In this document: piece after piece, positions 32,073 to 40,016 of the stretch
Layout: each line of letters opens with the position of its first letter
How positions within the stretch are numbered: position 1 is the stretch's first letter
DNA from: JAGWBJ01 sp964291465
Lineage (GTDB): Bacteria; Chloroflexota; Dehalococcoidia; Lucifugimonadales; JAGWBF01
Direction of reading: 5' to 3'
Assembly (NCBI GenBank): GCA_964291465.2
Contig: OZ219936.1
Location: 237,506-301,505, forward strand
DNA: 64,000 bases
Made by a program: the position numbers and the translations under genes
Notes under the pieces: generated by a model
What the model was told of the DNA's origin: nothing
Database searches by the model: none
Seen by the model: only the letters and a program-made list of their open reading frames with translations

Positions 32073-32950
32073 CCTTCGGGCCTCCAACCCCTGACTATGG
32101 CGTCGCTCACCCTGACCACTCTGACCATCTCCTTGACGTCGTGGACCCGGACGATGTCGGCGCCGCCCGCCACGCACAGGGACACCGCCGCCGCCGTCCC
32201 CTCCAGGCGCTCGCGGGGAGGCAGCCCGCCCAGGACCATGCCCAGGTGCGATTTCCGGGACGGTCCTACCAGGACGGGCTGGCCCAGCCGTCCAAGCTCC
32301 TCCAGCCTTCCCTCGATCTCCAGGCTCTGGTCGGCGACCTTGCCGAACCCGATGCCCGGGTCGACGATAACGTTCTCCCGCGGGACGCCCGACGCCAGCG
32401 CCCTCTCCACGGCGGCCCCCAGGGATTCGGCCACCTCTCCCAAGAGGTCCGAGTAGACGTTGCCGTCGCGGTTGTGCATGAGGACCACGGGGACGCCGAA
32501 CTCCGCTACCACCTCGAGCATACCCGTATCGGCCCTGACTCCCCATACGTCGTTGATCATGTGTGCGCCGGCCTCCAGGCAGCGGCGTGCCACCTGGGGC
32601 TTATAGGTATCCACGCTGACGGGGACCGAGAGCTCCTGGCAGAGGCGCTCCACCACAGGCGCCAACCGGCGCAGCTCCTCCTCCTCGTCCACCGGCACCG
32701 CTCCCTCCCGGTCGTTGTACCTGCGAGTGGACTCGGCGCCCACGTCGACCAGGTCCGCACCCTCCTCCTGCATACGCAGGGCGAGGCCTACGGCCGACGC
32801 CACGTCGTGTCCCACGCCGTCTCCCGAGAAGGAATCGGGGGTCACGTTGACGACTCCCATCACATGGGTGCGGCTTCCCCAATGGAAGGGTACGCCTCCG
32901 ATGCGGGTTAGAGGGACCCGACGCTGGTCGGTGTGCGACTGCTTGGTCAT
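32060..32950 (-). CDS. folP: Dihydropteroate synthase
   Basis: 296 residues from ATG 32950. FolP condenses p-aminobenzoate with the pterin pyrophosphate. Motifs: VMGVVNVTPDSFSGDG, then LVDVGAESTRRYN, VSVDTYKPQVARRCLEAGAHMINDV, VVLMHNRDG, IVDPGIGFGK and PVLVGPSRKSHLG. The loop usually reads GGESTRPG; here residues 71-78 are GAESTRRY, so the proline that in E. coli is a sulfonamide-resistance site (P64) is Arg77. The 3' end overlaps folK by 13 bases, indicating coupled translation. An extended -10 (TGTTACAAT) lies upstream, divergent with pccB. Confidence 0.95.
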   Translation of the reverse strand: MTKQSHTDQRRVPLTRIGGVPFHWGSRTHVMGVVNVTPDSFSGDGVGHDVASAVGLALRMQEEGADLVDVGAESTRRYNDREGAVPVDEEEELRRLAPVVERLCQELSVPVSVDTYKPQVARRCLEAGAHMINDVWGVRADTGMLEVVAEFGVPVVLMHNRDGNVYSDLLGEVAESLGAAVERALASGVPRENVIVDPGIGFGKVADQSLEIEGRLEELGRLGQPVLVGPSRKSHLGMVLGGLPPRERLEGTAAAVSLCVAGGADIVRVHDVKEMVRVVRVSDAIVRGWRPEGWSR

Positions 32951-32988
32951 GCCTGGGGCATACGTGGGGAGTCCCGAGGGAACGACCC

Positions 32989-32997
32989 ATTGTAACA
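32989..32997 (-). promoter_or_regulatory. Extended -10 of the folP operon
   Basis: Minus-strand TGTTACAAT, with -10 TACAAT at 32989-32994 and TG two bases ahead. No good -35. Start near 32982, about 32 bases upstream of the folP ATG. Confidence 0.5.
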
Positions 32998-33010
32998 CGA
33001 CCCAGTTCAC

Positions 33011-33039
33011 TTGCACCGTACACACCCATCTGCTAGCAT
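33011..33039 (+). promoter_or_regulatory. Promoter of the acyl-CoA carboxylase gene
   Basis: -35 TTGCAC (33011-33016), 17-base spacer, -10 TAGCAT (33034-33039). Start near 33046, 31 bases before ATG 33077. It is divergent from, and nearly back to back with, the folP promoter. Confidence 0.55.
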
Positions 33040-33076
33040 GAACCGGAATCGAGCCAGCCGCGCAGGTGGAGAGAGT

Positions 33077-34639
33077 ATGGCGGTGGACAGGAAGGCCGCT
33101 GGCGGCCTGGACCGGCTCGGCGCCATGCGTGACAGGGCCCTCGCGGGTGGCGGCGACAAGCGAGTCCAAAAGCAGCATTCCAAGGGAAAGCTTACCAGCA
33201 GAGAGCGCATCGGCCTCCTCTTGGACCCGGGCACCTTCCGGGAGATCGACCCCTTCGTAACCCATAGGACGACGGACTTCGGCCTCGCCGACAAGCAGGT
33301 CCTGGGCGACGCGGTGGTCACCGGCTACGGGCTGGTGGAGGGGCGCAAGGTCTTCGTCTACGCCCAGGACTTTACCGTCTTCGGCGGCTCCGTGTCGGAG
33401 GCCGTGGGCGAGAAGGTCTGCAAGGTGATGGACCTGGCCATGAAGACCGGCAGCCCCATCGTAGGCCTCAACGACTCCGGCGGCGCCCGCATCCAGGAGG
33501 GCGTGCTGAGCCTGTCCGCCTACGGCGACATATTCCTGCGAAACACCCTGGCCTCGGGCGTCATACCGCAGATCTCGGTAATCCTCGGCCCCTCGGCGGG
33601 GGGCGCGGTGTACTCTCCCGCCATCACGGACTTCGTGTTCATGGTGCAGGGCATCAGCCAGATGTACATCACTGGCCCCGACGTCATCAAGGCCGTGACC
33701 TCCGAGGAGGTGACCCACGAGGAGCTGGGCGGGGCCGCGGCCCACGGCACGCGGAGCGGTGTATCTCACTTCGTAACGGAGTCGGAGGACGAGTGCCTGT
33801 CCGGCGTGCGCCGTCTCCTCGGGTTCCTGCCCTCCAACAACATGGAGGACCCGCCGGTCCTCGACACGGCCGACGACCCCGGCAGGGTAGACGGCAGCCT
33901 TGCGGAGATCGTGCCTGAGGAGCCCAACCGGGCCTACGACATCAGGGACGTGGTCAACAGGATCGTCGACGGCGGGGAGTTCATGGAGGTCCACCGGGAC
34001 TTCGCCCCCAACATCATCGTGGGCTTCGCCCGGATGAAGGGCCGGACGGTGGGTGTAGTGGGCAACCAGCCGGCGTACCTGGCGGGGGTGCTGGACATCG
34101 ACGCCTCGGCCAAGGCCGCGCGGTTCGTACGGTTCTGCGACTGCTTCAACGTGCCCTTGGTGACCCTGGTGGACGTGCCGGGTTTCATGCCCGGCACGGA
34201 CCAGGAGTACGGGGGGATCATCAAGCACGGGGCCAAGCTCATCTACGCCTACGCCGAGGCCACCGTCCCCAAGGTCAGCCTCATGACCCGCAAGGCCTAC
34301 GGCGGGGCCTACATCGTGATGGGCAGCAAGCACCTGCGGGGCGACATCAACCTGGCATGGCCCTCGGCGGAGATCGCCGTCATGGGCCCCGAGGGCGCCG
34401 TGAACATCATCTTCCGGGAGCAGCTATCCCAGGCTTCGAGCCCCGAACGCACGCGCTCCAAGCTGATACGGGAGTTCCGCGACGCCTTCGCCAACCCCTA
34501 CGTAGCCGCGGGCCGGGGGTTCCTGGACGACGTCATCGACCCCAGGGAGACGCGTCCCCGGATCATCGACGCGCTGGAGATGCTCCAGTCCAAGCGGGAC
34601 AGCCTCCCGCCCAAGAAACACGGCAACATACCCCTCTAG
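33077..34639 (+). CDS. pccB: Acyl-CoA (propionyl-CoA type) carboxylase beta subunit, carboxyltransferase
   Basis: 520 residues from ATG 33077, with GGAGAG 4 bases upstream; an ATG at 33038 overlaps the -10. The subunit moves CO2 from carboxybiotin to an acyl-CoA. The N-terminal part has RERIGLLLDPGTFREIDPFV and FVYAQDFTVFGGSVSE, then LNDSGGARIQEGV and GPSAGGAVYSPA, which form the first oxyanion site. The C-terminal half has VPLVTLVDVPGFMPGTDQEYGGII and KAYGGAYIVMGSKHLRGD. No biotin carboxylase or biotin carrier is in the window, so the alpha subunit must be encoded elsewhere. The monooxygenase follows 11 bp later. The exact acyl-CoA is not fixed by sequence. Confidence 0.94.
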   Translation: MAVDRKAAGGLDRLGAMRDRALAGGGDKRVQKQHSKGKLTSRERIGLLLDPGTFREIDPFVTHRTTDFGLADKQVLGDAVVTGYGLVEGRKVFVYAQDFTVFGGSVSEAVGEKVCKVMDLAMKTGSPIVGLNDSGGARIQEGVLSLSAYGDIFLRNTLASGVIPQISVILGPSAGGAVYSPAITDFVFMVQGISQMYITGPDVIKAVTSEEVTHEELGGAAAHGTRSGVSHFVTESEDECLSGVRRLLGFLPSNNMEDPPVLDTADDPGRVDGSLAEIVPEEPNRAYDIRDVVNRIVDGGEFMEVHRDFAPNIIVGFARMKGRTVGVVGNQPAYLAGVLDIDASAKAARFVRFCDCFNVPLVTLVDVPGFMPGTDQEYGGIIKHGAKLIYAYAEATVPKVSLMTRKAYGGAYIVMGSKHLRGDINLAWPSAEIAVMGPEGAVNIIFREQLSQASSPERTRSKLIREFRDAFANPYVAAGRGFLDDVIDPRETRPRIIDALEMLQSKRDSLPPKKHGNIPL

Positions 34640-34650
34640 GCGGCTTCTCG

Positions 34651-35703
34651 ATGAAGTTCGGGCTGTTCTACCAGCTTCCCTGCGCCGACGACCAGTCCCC
34701 GGGCCAGAGGTATCGCGACACCCTCGACCAGATCCGTCTGGGGGACGAGCTCGGCTTTGACAACGCCTGGTTCGCGGAGCTCCACTTCAACGCCAGGTTC
34801 TCCATAACGCCCTCCCCCCTGATGCTGGCGGCCGCCGCGGCCGAGACGACCGAGAGGATCCGCCTGGGGGTCGCCGTAAACCTGCTGCCCCTGCACAACC
34901 CCATCCGGCTGGCGGAGGACATAGCCACCCTGGACGTCCTCTCCGGAGGACGGGCCGAGTTCGGCATCGGGCGGGGCGCCATGCCCAGCCACTTCGAGGG
35001 GTTCGACGTTCCCATCGGGGAGAGCCGGGACCGCTTCGTGGAGGCGCTGGACTTCATCATCCGGGCGTGGACCGAGGAGCGGGTGTCCTACCAGGGACGG
35101 TTCTTCCGGGCCAGGGACCTGACCCTCGCTCCGCGTCCGGTCCAGTCGCCGCATCCCCCGGTGCGCATCGCCTCAAACAGCGCCGACACCTTCGAGCTGG
35201 TCGGCAAGCTGGGCTACAACATGTTCGCCACACCCGTAATCGTCCCCCTCCCAGGCCTCCGCGAGGGGATCAAGACCTACCGGGCGGCCCTGGCGGCCGG
35301 AGGCAACTCCATCCACGGCGGCGAGCTCTCCATCAACCTGCCGGTGTTCCCCTTCGGAGACTCGAACGGCGCGGCACAGGCCCTCCGGGCCAGCGTCGAG
35401 AACTACGTGAAGATACTGTCCGACACCTACCACCACCCCAGCATCGATGCCCTGGCCAAGAAGAACCCGCGGGTCCTCCAGTCCAGGGAGAGGCTGAAGG
35501 AAATGACCTACCAGCGGTGGAGCGCCGAGGTGGCGGTATACGGGGACCCCGAAGCGTGCCTGGAGAGGCTTCGGTCCCTGTCGGAGGACCTGGGCCCCGG
35601 AGAGATCGTATGCTGGTTCAACCCCGGAGGGCTGGTCCCCCACGACATGGTGCTCGAAGCGATGCGCCTGTTCGCCTCTGGAGTGATGCCCCGTTTCAGG
35701 TAG
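34651..35703 (+). CDS. Luciferase-like FMN-dependent monooxygenase
   Basis: 350 residues. It shows the bacterial-luciferase barrel pattern: MKFGLFYQLP, then LDQIRLGDELGFDNAWFAELHF, AETTERIRLGVAVNLLPLHNPIRLAEDIATLDVLSGGRAEFGIGRG and SRDRFVEALDFIIRAWTEE. Such enzymes use reduced FMN and O2 to insert oxygen into organic substrates or cleave C-C or C-S bonds. The reductase may be the flavin reductase-like protein at 22867-23355. The start is 11 bp after the carboxylase stop, so the two are probably one transcript. SAR202-type bacteria are known for multiplied members of this family. Substrate unknown. Confidence 0.92.
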   Translation: MKFGLFYQLPCADDQSPGQRYRDTLDQIRLGDELGFDNAWFAELHFNARFSITPSPLMLAAAAAETTERIRLGVAVNLLPLHNPIRLAEDIATLDVLSGGRAEFGIGRGAMPSHFEGFDVPIGESRDRFVEALDFIIRAWTEERVSYQGRFFRARDLTLAPRPVQSPHPPVRIASNSADTFELVGKLGYNMFATPVIVPLPGLREGIKTYRAALAAGGNSIHGGELSINLPVFPFGDSNGAAQALRASVENYVKILSDTYHHPSIDALAKKNPRVLQSRERLKEMTYQRWSAEVAVYGDPEACLERLRSLSEDLGPGEIVCWFNPGGLVPHDMVLEAMRLFASGVMPRFR

Positions 35704-35744
35704 CGCCGGCCCATTGTCGAAACCAAAGACGGTGCCTAAACACG

Positions 35745-35773
35745 TTGACAAAGCCATGATGGATTTGTTAGAG
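35745..35773 (+). promoter_or_regulatory. Promoter of the second Thr-Pro-rich lipoprotein
   Basis: -35 TTGACA (35745-35750), a perfect consensus, 17-base spacer, -10 TTAGAG (35768-35773), which is weak. Start near 35780, leaving about 68 bases of leader. Confidence 0.55.
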
Positions 35774-35847
35774 TCGGGTCGCTCCCAACGACGCCGCATG
35801 TCTTGTAACCAGCGCCGCGCGGGAAAGCGTTTCTAAGAGGTAATTGT

Positions 35848-36384
35848 ATGGTGCAATCCTGGCTAGCTAAGCCGAGAGTCCTCGTCCTCATACCGTTCTT
35901 GATCGCGCTTCTTGCGTTCGCGGGATGCCCCAGCGACCCGACGGCCACACCGGTACCAACCCCGGAGCCTACACAGACGCCGGTTCCCACGAACACACCC
36001 ACGCCGACGCCCACGGCGACGCCGGTTCCGACGCCCACCCCCACGCCGACGCCCCGGCCCACGGCGACGCCCACGCCGGAACCCACGGCGACGCCCACGC
36101 CTACTCCGGAACCTACGGCGACGCCCACGCCCACTCCGCTGCCGCCCCCCACGCCTACGCCCAATCCCCATCCGGCGGAGTTCGAGAGTATCTGGAACGA
36201 GTGGTGCGTAACACAGGACGACCCAGACATCCAGGCCAACTGCCCGCTGCCGGCCGACGTGGTCGAGGGGGCCATGATACCCATGCAGATGTCGCCCGGT
36301 GAGGCAGAGGCAGACTTCCGGGCCCGGTGGAACGAGTGGTGCGCCACGCAGAACAACCCCAACGTCCCCTGCCCGCTGCCCTAG
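35848..36384 (+). CDS. Thr-Pro-rich lipoprotein with two WNEWC motifs
   Basis: 178 residues. A lipoprotein signal ends at Cys27 (LLAFAGC). Residues 30-110 are mostly PTPTPTATP-type low-complexity linker. The C-terminal part has two similar segments: FESIWNEWCVTQDDPDIQANCPLP and FRARWNEWCATQNNPNVPCPLP, each with WNEWC, TQ and CPLP. The four cysteines could form two disulphides. I do not recognise a family. It has its own promoter and a strong terminator, so it is a single gene. The same linker type is seen in two other lipoproteins in this window. Confidence 0.85.
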   Translation: MVQSWLAKPRVLVLIPFLIALLAFAGCPSDPTATPVPTPEPTQTPVPTNTPTPTPTATPVPTPTPTPTPRPTATPTPEPTATPTPTPEPTATPTPTPLPPPTPTPNPHPAEFESIWNEWCVTQDDPDIQANCPLPADVVEGAMIPMQMSPGEAEADFRARWNEWCATQNNPNVPCPLP

Positions 36385-36416
36385 TCCTACACCCGAGCAG
36401 GCACATACACTAGAGA

Positions 36417-36445
36417 ATAGGGGAGGGTCTGAGACCCTCCCCTAT
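36417..36445 (+). terminator. Strong hairpin terminator after the lipoprotein gene
   Basis: Perfect 13-bp stem: ATAGGGGAGGGTC (36417-36429), loop TGA, and the complementary arm to 36445, followed by CTTGTT. It is 33 bases after the lipoprotein stop codon and could act for both sides, since the convergent CoA-binding gene ends 76 bases on. Confidence 0.85.
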
Positions 36446-36520
36446 CTTGTTGCCGATGGATGGACTACTGGAGCCCTGCTAGCTGCGGCCGCCGGACCGG
36501 CGGCGATGCTCACGAAGGGT

Positions 36521-36883
36521 TCAATTGTTCATGACCACCAGAAGGCCCGCGTCCCGGGCCTTCCGGGCCGCTGCCTCGTCTTCTACCCCGTCCTGCATCC
36601 AGACGTACTTGGCCCCCGCCTGGATGGCCTCGTCCACCAGCGGCGCCACGTACTCCGACCGGCGGAAGATGTCGACCATGTCGATGGGGTCGGGCACGGA
36701 GGCCAGGTCCGGGTAGCTCTTCTCCCCCAGCACCTCTTCGACCATCGGGTTTACCGGGATGATCCTGTATCCCTGCCCCTGTAGGTACTTCGCCACCCGG
36801 TGGCTGTCCCGTTGGGGGTTTGGCGACAGTCCCACCACCGCGATGGTCTTGCTGTTGGCTAGCTGCTCTTCTATACAATGCAA
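36521..36883 (-). CDS. CoA-binding domain protein (YccU-like)
   Basis: 120 residues from TTG 36883, with GGAGG about 11 bases upstream. It contains the CoA-binding Rossmann-like fold: NSKTIAVVGLSPNPQRDSHRVAKYLQ, then YRIIPVNPMVEEVLGEKSYPDL and DMVDIFRRSEYVAPLVDEAIQAGAKYVWMQDGV. It ends VVMNN, shorter than most family members, which usually finish with a Cys-containing tail; that tail is missing here. The role of the family is not settled. It follows the HpcH-like gene by 38 bp on the same strand. Confidence 0.88.
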   Translation of the reverse strand: MHCIEEQLANSKTIAVVGLSPNPQRDSHRVAKYLQGQGYRIIPVNPMVEEVLGEKSYPDLASVPDPIDMVDIFRRSEYVAPLVDEAIQAGAKYVWMQDGVEDEAAARKARDAGLLVVMNN

Positions 36884-36921
36884 CGTGTCCAGACCTCCTC
36901 TCGGACCGGCGCGGCCGGGCG

Positions 36922-37710
36922 TTACCGGCCGCTCTCCTCCCGTACACCGCTCGCCGCCTCCCTCAGCCCATTGAGTACGAGGGAGTAGGGAGGCGGGTTC
37001 ACGTGGGTGTATCCCACGCCCAACCCCTGCAGCTCCCTGGCGCCCAGCGGGTAGGCCGGGTGCCGTAACGGCAGGGAGAACTTGGCCTTGCCCACGCCCT
37101 TGATACGGCCCGCGATCTCCTCGACCTTGGCCTTGAGGCGCGGGTCCCTGGGGTCGGTCACACCCAGGGACTCTGTCAGGTCCGCCGGGCCGACGGCAAC
37201 CAGGTCCAGCCCTTCCAGGCCGGCCATCGCCTCGATGTCGTCGAAGGCCCGGTCGTCTTCGGCCATGACCGACAGCATTATCTCCTCGTTGGAGGTGCGG
37301 ACGTGCTCCCTCCAGGGGACCGCGCCATATGACGCGGCCCGGGTGCTGCCGGCCGCCCCCCTCTTGCCCACCGGAGGGTACCTGACCGCCTCCACCGCCC
37401 GCTTGGCCCCCTCCAGCCCCTCCACGTGGGGTATGATGATCCCCTGGGCCCCCATATCCAGTATCCTCAGGATGAGCCCGGGGTCGTTCTCGTAGACCCG
37501 TATCAGGGAAGCCACTCCCGCCAGCTCGGCCGTCCGGACCATGGTCTCCACCATGGCCAGGTCGATGGCCGTGTGCTCCATGTCGATGAAGGCCGCGTCG
37601 AAACCGGCCAGCCCGATGATCTCCACCACGGCCGGGTCGGCGAAGGAAACGTAGGCCCCGATGGCCAGGTCCCCGTCCCTCATGACCCTCTTGACCCGAT
37701 TCTCTCGCAT
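36922..37710 (-). CDS. HpcH/HpaI-family aldolase
   Basis: 262 residues. Class II pyruvate-type aldolase: IGAYVSFADPAVVEIIGLAGFDAAFIDMEHTAIDLAMVE has the phosphate/metal region, IRVYENDPGLILRILDMGAQGIIIPHVEG holds the substrate Arg and Gly-rich turn, and the metal ligands are Glu in SNEEIMLSVMAEDDRAF and Asp in VAVGPADLTESLG. Members split 4-hydroxy-2-oxo acids (HpaI) or 2-keto-3-deoxy sugar acids. AAGGAG lies 7 bases before ATG 37710. It is distinct from the CitE-like gene at 20227-21117 of the wider superfamily. Substrate unknown. Confidence 0.92.
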   Translation of the reverse strand: MRENRVKRVMRDGDLAIGAYVSFADPAVVEIIGLAGFDAAFIDMEHTAIDLAMVETMVRTAELAGVASLIRVYENDPGLILRILDMGAQGIIIPHVEGLEGAKRAVEAVRYPPVGKRGAAGSTRAASYGAVPWREHVRTSNEEIMLSVMAEDDRAFDDIEAMAGLEGLDLVAVGPADLTESLGVTDPRDPRLKAKVEEIAGRIKGVGKAKFSLPLRHPAYPLGARELQGLGVGYTHVNPPPYSLVLNGLREAASGVREESGR

Positions 37711-37774
37711 GGCAGCTCCTTATCGGAAGTCCGGCTTGGAAGTCCGGCGGGCGTGGAAGGCCAGCGGCCTTACT

Positions 37775-37814
37775 CGCGCTTATCTTAACCCAAGCGCGCT
37801 TATCTTAACCCAAG
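37775..37814. repeat. Two perfect tandem 20-bp repeats upstream of the HpcH aldolase
   Basis: CGCGCTTATCTTAACCCAAG occurs at 37775-37794 and 37795-37814. On the minus strand each contains TTAAGATAAG, which resembles a -10. They lie 65-104 bases upstream of the aldolase start. Confidence 0.8.
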
Positions 37815-37861
37815 TCGGGCCGGTTGGTAAGGGCCGGCCTGGCCGGTCTCGCCGCCGCATG

Positions 37862-37867
37862 TATAAT
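37862..37867 (+). promoter_or_regulatory. Candidate -10 of the sugar-binding-like gene
   Basis: Consensus TATAAT preceded directly by TG; no -35 at a good spacing. Start near 37874 would give an 85-base leader to ATG 37959. Confidence 0.35.
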
Positions 37868-37958
37868 GGGTCTCCCGGAGGCACGCCCGTCTCATGAGGG
37901 GCACTCGGCCCGCGCGGCCCCTGGAGCGACGGGGGCAAAGTGCAGTCAGGAGGAGAGG

Positions 37959-38468
37959 ATGATCAGGGTGGACCTGAACCTGGAAGACCGGGAAGACCTG
38001 GCCGCCGCAGGGGCGCGATGGCGGTTCGCGCCGGGACTGGTCCCCGGCGAGCCCAACGAGGGCCTTTCCGCGCGGCTGGCCGAGAGCCCGGCGCGGCTTC
38101 CGGACTACGACGACTCGGGCTGGGACACCTGCGACGACATCCAGCAGACCGTGTCCTCGGGCTTCACCTTCGGCTGGTACCGCATCGCGGTCACCATACC
38201 AGACCGGGTGCACGGCGCCGAGGTGAAGGGCTCCAGGCTCTACTTCGAGACCTGCATCGACGACTACGGCGAGGTGTGGATAGACGGGGAGTGCGACCGG
38301 CAGAGGGGCACGGTCGCGGGCTTCAACATCCCCCAGCGGGTCCCCATCAGCCTGGACGTCCAGCCGGGCGCCAGGTACGTCATAGCCTGCCTGGCCGTAA
38401 ACGGGCCGCTGGCCCAGCCAGGGGGCGGCATCTTCATGAGGTACGCCCGGCTCGCCTTCGAGCGCTAG
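37959..38468 (+). CDS. Galactose-binding-like (GH2 N-terminal type) protein
   Basis: 169 residues. The sequence WRFAPGLVPGEPNEGL, then LPDYDDSGWDTCDDIQQ, FGWYRIAVTIPDRV, LYFETCIDDYGEVWIDGE and VPISLDVQPGARYVIACLAVNG fits the beta-sandwich sugar-binding fold at the N-terminus of family 2 glycosidases. In those, the domain is followed by a catalytic barrel; here it stands alone. No signal peptide is visible. AGGAGAGG precedes ATG. It may be a stand-alone carbohydrate- or ligand-binding module. It is convergent with the second PAC2 gene. Confidence 0.75.
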   Translation: MIRVDLNLEDREDLAAAGARWRFAPGLVPGEPNEGLSARLAESPARLPDYDDSGWDTCDDIQQTVSSGFTFGWYRIAVTIPDRVHGAEVKGSRLYFETCIDDYGEVWIDGECDRQRGTVAGFNIPQRVPISLDVQPGARYVIACLAVNGPLAQPGGGIFMRYARLAFER

Positions 38469-38549
38469 CGTGGCGGGAGACCGCCGGCCGCGGCGGCTGG
38501 TCAGGGGCGTGTCGCGCCGGCCCTGTGCGGAGCGGTGGACCGGCGAGGA

Positions 38550-39431
38550 TCAGGAGGGGTCCGGCCCCTCGCTCATCCGGCGGTCCATCTCCTCGAGAAA
38601 GCGCGCGACCTCCGGCGCCAGGGGGGCCGCGTCCTCGTTGCTCTCTCTGGTGCGAGCTTCGTCGTAGTTGGACTCCAGCTGCTGGACCAGCTTCTTGGCC
38701 TGGGGGTTCCGCGACACGGCCGTCTCCACCTGCCGGTACTGGCGCTGCCCCCGCTCACTCTCCACCAGCCGCGAGGGCAGGCTGTACACGTCGCACATTA
38801 TCTCCAGCAGCCTCGACACCCCCGAGTAGTCCTCGTCGAGCTGGGCGTAGTGGGGCAGGTGGACCAGGAAGTTCATGGTCTCGATGCCCATCCTCTGGGC
38901 CTCCTGGGTCACCATGTAGACTATGCTGGTGGGACCCTGGTAGCTGCTGTGCCTTATGCCCAGCCGCTTGCCGTGCTCCTCCGGCACCGCGCCGGTGACC
39001 AGCAGGGGCCGCGTGTGGGGCACCGCGTCGGACACGCCGCCCACCTGGGTGTACCGCTTGACGTCGAAGTGCCTGAGCAGCTCCAGCACCGAGTCCACGT
39101 AGTCCTCACCGTAGGCGTGGGGCTCAAGGAGGTGCAGAAACAGCAAGTCGGGACCGTCCTCCCGCTTGGCGCACAGCACGGTGGTGTTGGGGATCGTCAC
39201 CCGGCGCTCGACGCCCACGTTCATGATCCTGGGCCGGTAGCGGGTGAAGTCGTACCATCTTCCCGGCTTGGCGAGGCGCCCCACCTCCTGGGCTCCCAGG
39301 TGTCTCTCCAGCCGGATCAGCGCGTGTCGGCCCACGCGGCCAACGTCCACCCACGGCCTGAGGGAGACTATGGCGTGGGGCTCCGTGAGCTCCGGTATCG
39401 GTTCGTCTACCTGAAAACCCCCGATGTCCAT
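38550..39431 (-). CDS. PAC2 family protein, copy 2
   Basis: 293 residues and alignable over its full length with the protein at 6827-7723: both have EPxPELxEPHAI, LRPWVDVG/VRPWVDVG, FDFTRYRP/YDFTRYRP, VPHTRPLLVTG/VVPHTRPLIVTG, STYQGPTSI/SSYQGPTSI, LDEDYxGxxRLL, GQRQYR, and a C-terminal FLEEMDxR. The PAC2 core is complete. It is a stand-alone gene here with no recF or unknown partner next to it. ATG 39431 is used; TCTACC-like sequence leaves no strong Shine-Dalgarno. Function in bacteria is unknown. Confidence 0.87.
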   Translation of the reverse strand: MDIGGFQVDEPIPELTEPHAIVSLRPWVDVGRVGRHALIRLERHLGAQEVGRLAKPGRWYDFTRYRPRIMNVGVERRVTIPNTTVLCAKREDGPDLLFLHLLEPHAYGEDYVDSVLELLRHFDVKRYTQVGGVSDAVPHTRPLLVTGAVPEEHGKRLGIRHSSYQGPTSIVYMVTQEAQRMGIETMNFLVHLPHYAQLDEDYSGVSRLLEIMCDVYSLPSRLVESERGQRQYRQVETAVSRNPQAKKLVQQLESNYDEARTRESNEDAAPLAPEVARFLEEMDRRMSEGPDPS

Positions 39432-39534
39432 GGCCCCTATTTTGTCAGCCCCGCCTGCCGATTACAAGGGGGCCCCGCCAGCCGACTAAAGGGGGGGAGT
39501 GCCATGACCCCGTTCGCCCGAGGGGCCCGGGCAT

Positions 39535-39565
39535 TTGACGGCCCCAGGCTTGCCCGGTGTATAAT
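39535..39565 (+). promoter_or_regulatory. Promoter of the ABM-domain gene
   Basis: -35 TTGACG (39535-39540) and -10 TATAAT (39560-39565), each near consensus, with a long spacer of 19 bases. Start near 39572, about 96 bases upstream of ATG 39668. Confidence 0.5.
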
Positions 39566-39667
39566 CACCTAGCCCTCCGCCCCTCGGGTGGAGGCCCAAG
39601 CACGGAAACCCTGCCCCACGGCGCAAGCCCCGGGTCAACAAAGCCCCAAGTCGCCAAGGAGGAACGC

Positions 39668-39994
39668 ATGCAGGCCCTCGTCGTGACCATCCAGATCAAG
39701 CCGGAGCACAAGGAAGCCTTCATGAAGTCCATGCTGGAGGACGCCTACGGCTCCGTCACCGACGAGCCGGGCTGCCTCAGGTTCGACGTCGTCGAGGACG
39801 CCGAGGACCCCAACCGCATCCACCTGTTCGAGGTCTACAAGGACCAGGCTGCCATAGACGCCCACCGCCAGGCCCCCCACTACCTCAAGTGGCGGGAGAC
39901 GGTCAAGGACTGGCACGCCGCCGACGTCATCCGCAGGTCGGGGTCGACGGTCTTCCCGCCCGACTCCGCATGGAAGAAGCAGTCGGCCTCGTAG
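39668..39994 (+). CDS. Antibiotic-biosynthesis-monooxygenase (ABM) domain protein, YgiN-like
   Basis: 108 residues. The ABM ferredoxin-like fold is recognisable: MQALVVTIQIKPEHKEAF, then SVTDEPGCLRFDVVEDAEDPNRIHLFEVYKDQAAIDAHRQAPHYLKW. Members include quinol monooxygenase YgiN and heme-degrading or scavenging enzymes that usually act as dimers without cofactor. AAGGAGG lies 5 bases before ATG. The next gene starts 22 bp later on the same strand. Substrate unknown. Confidence 0.9.
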   Translation: MQALVVTIQIKPEHKEAFMKSMLEDAYGSVTDEPGCLRFDVVEDAEDPNRIHLFEVYKDQAAIDAHRQAPHYLKWRETVKDWHAADVIRRSGSTVFPPDSAWKKQSAS

Positions 39995-40016
39995 CCGGAC
40001 TTCACAGAGGGTGGGA

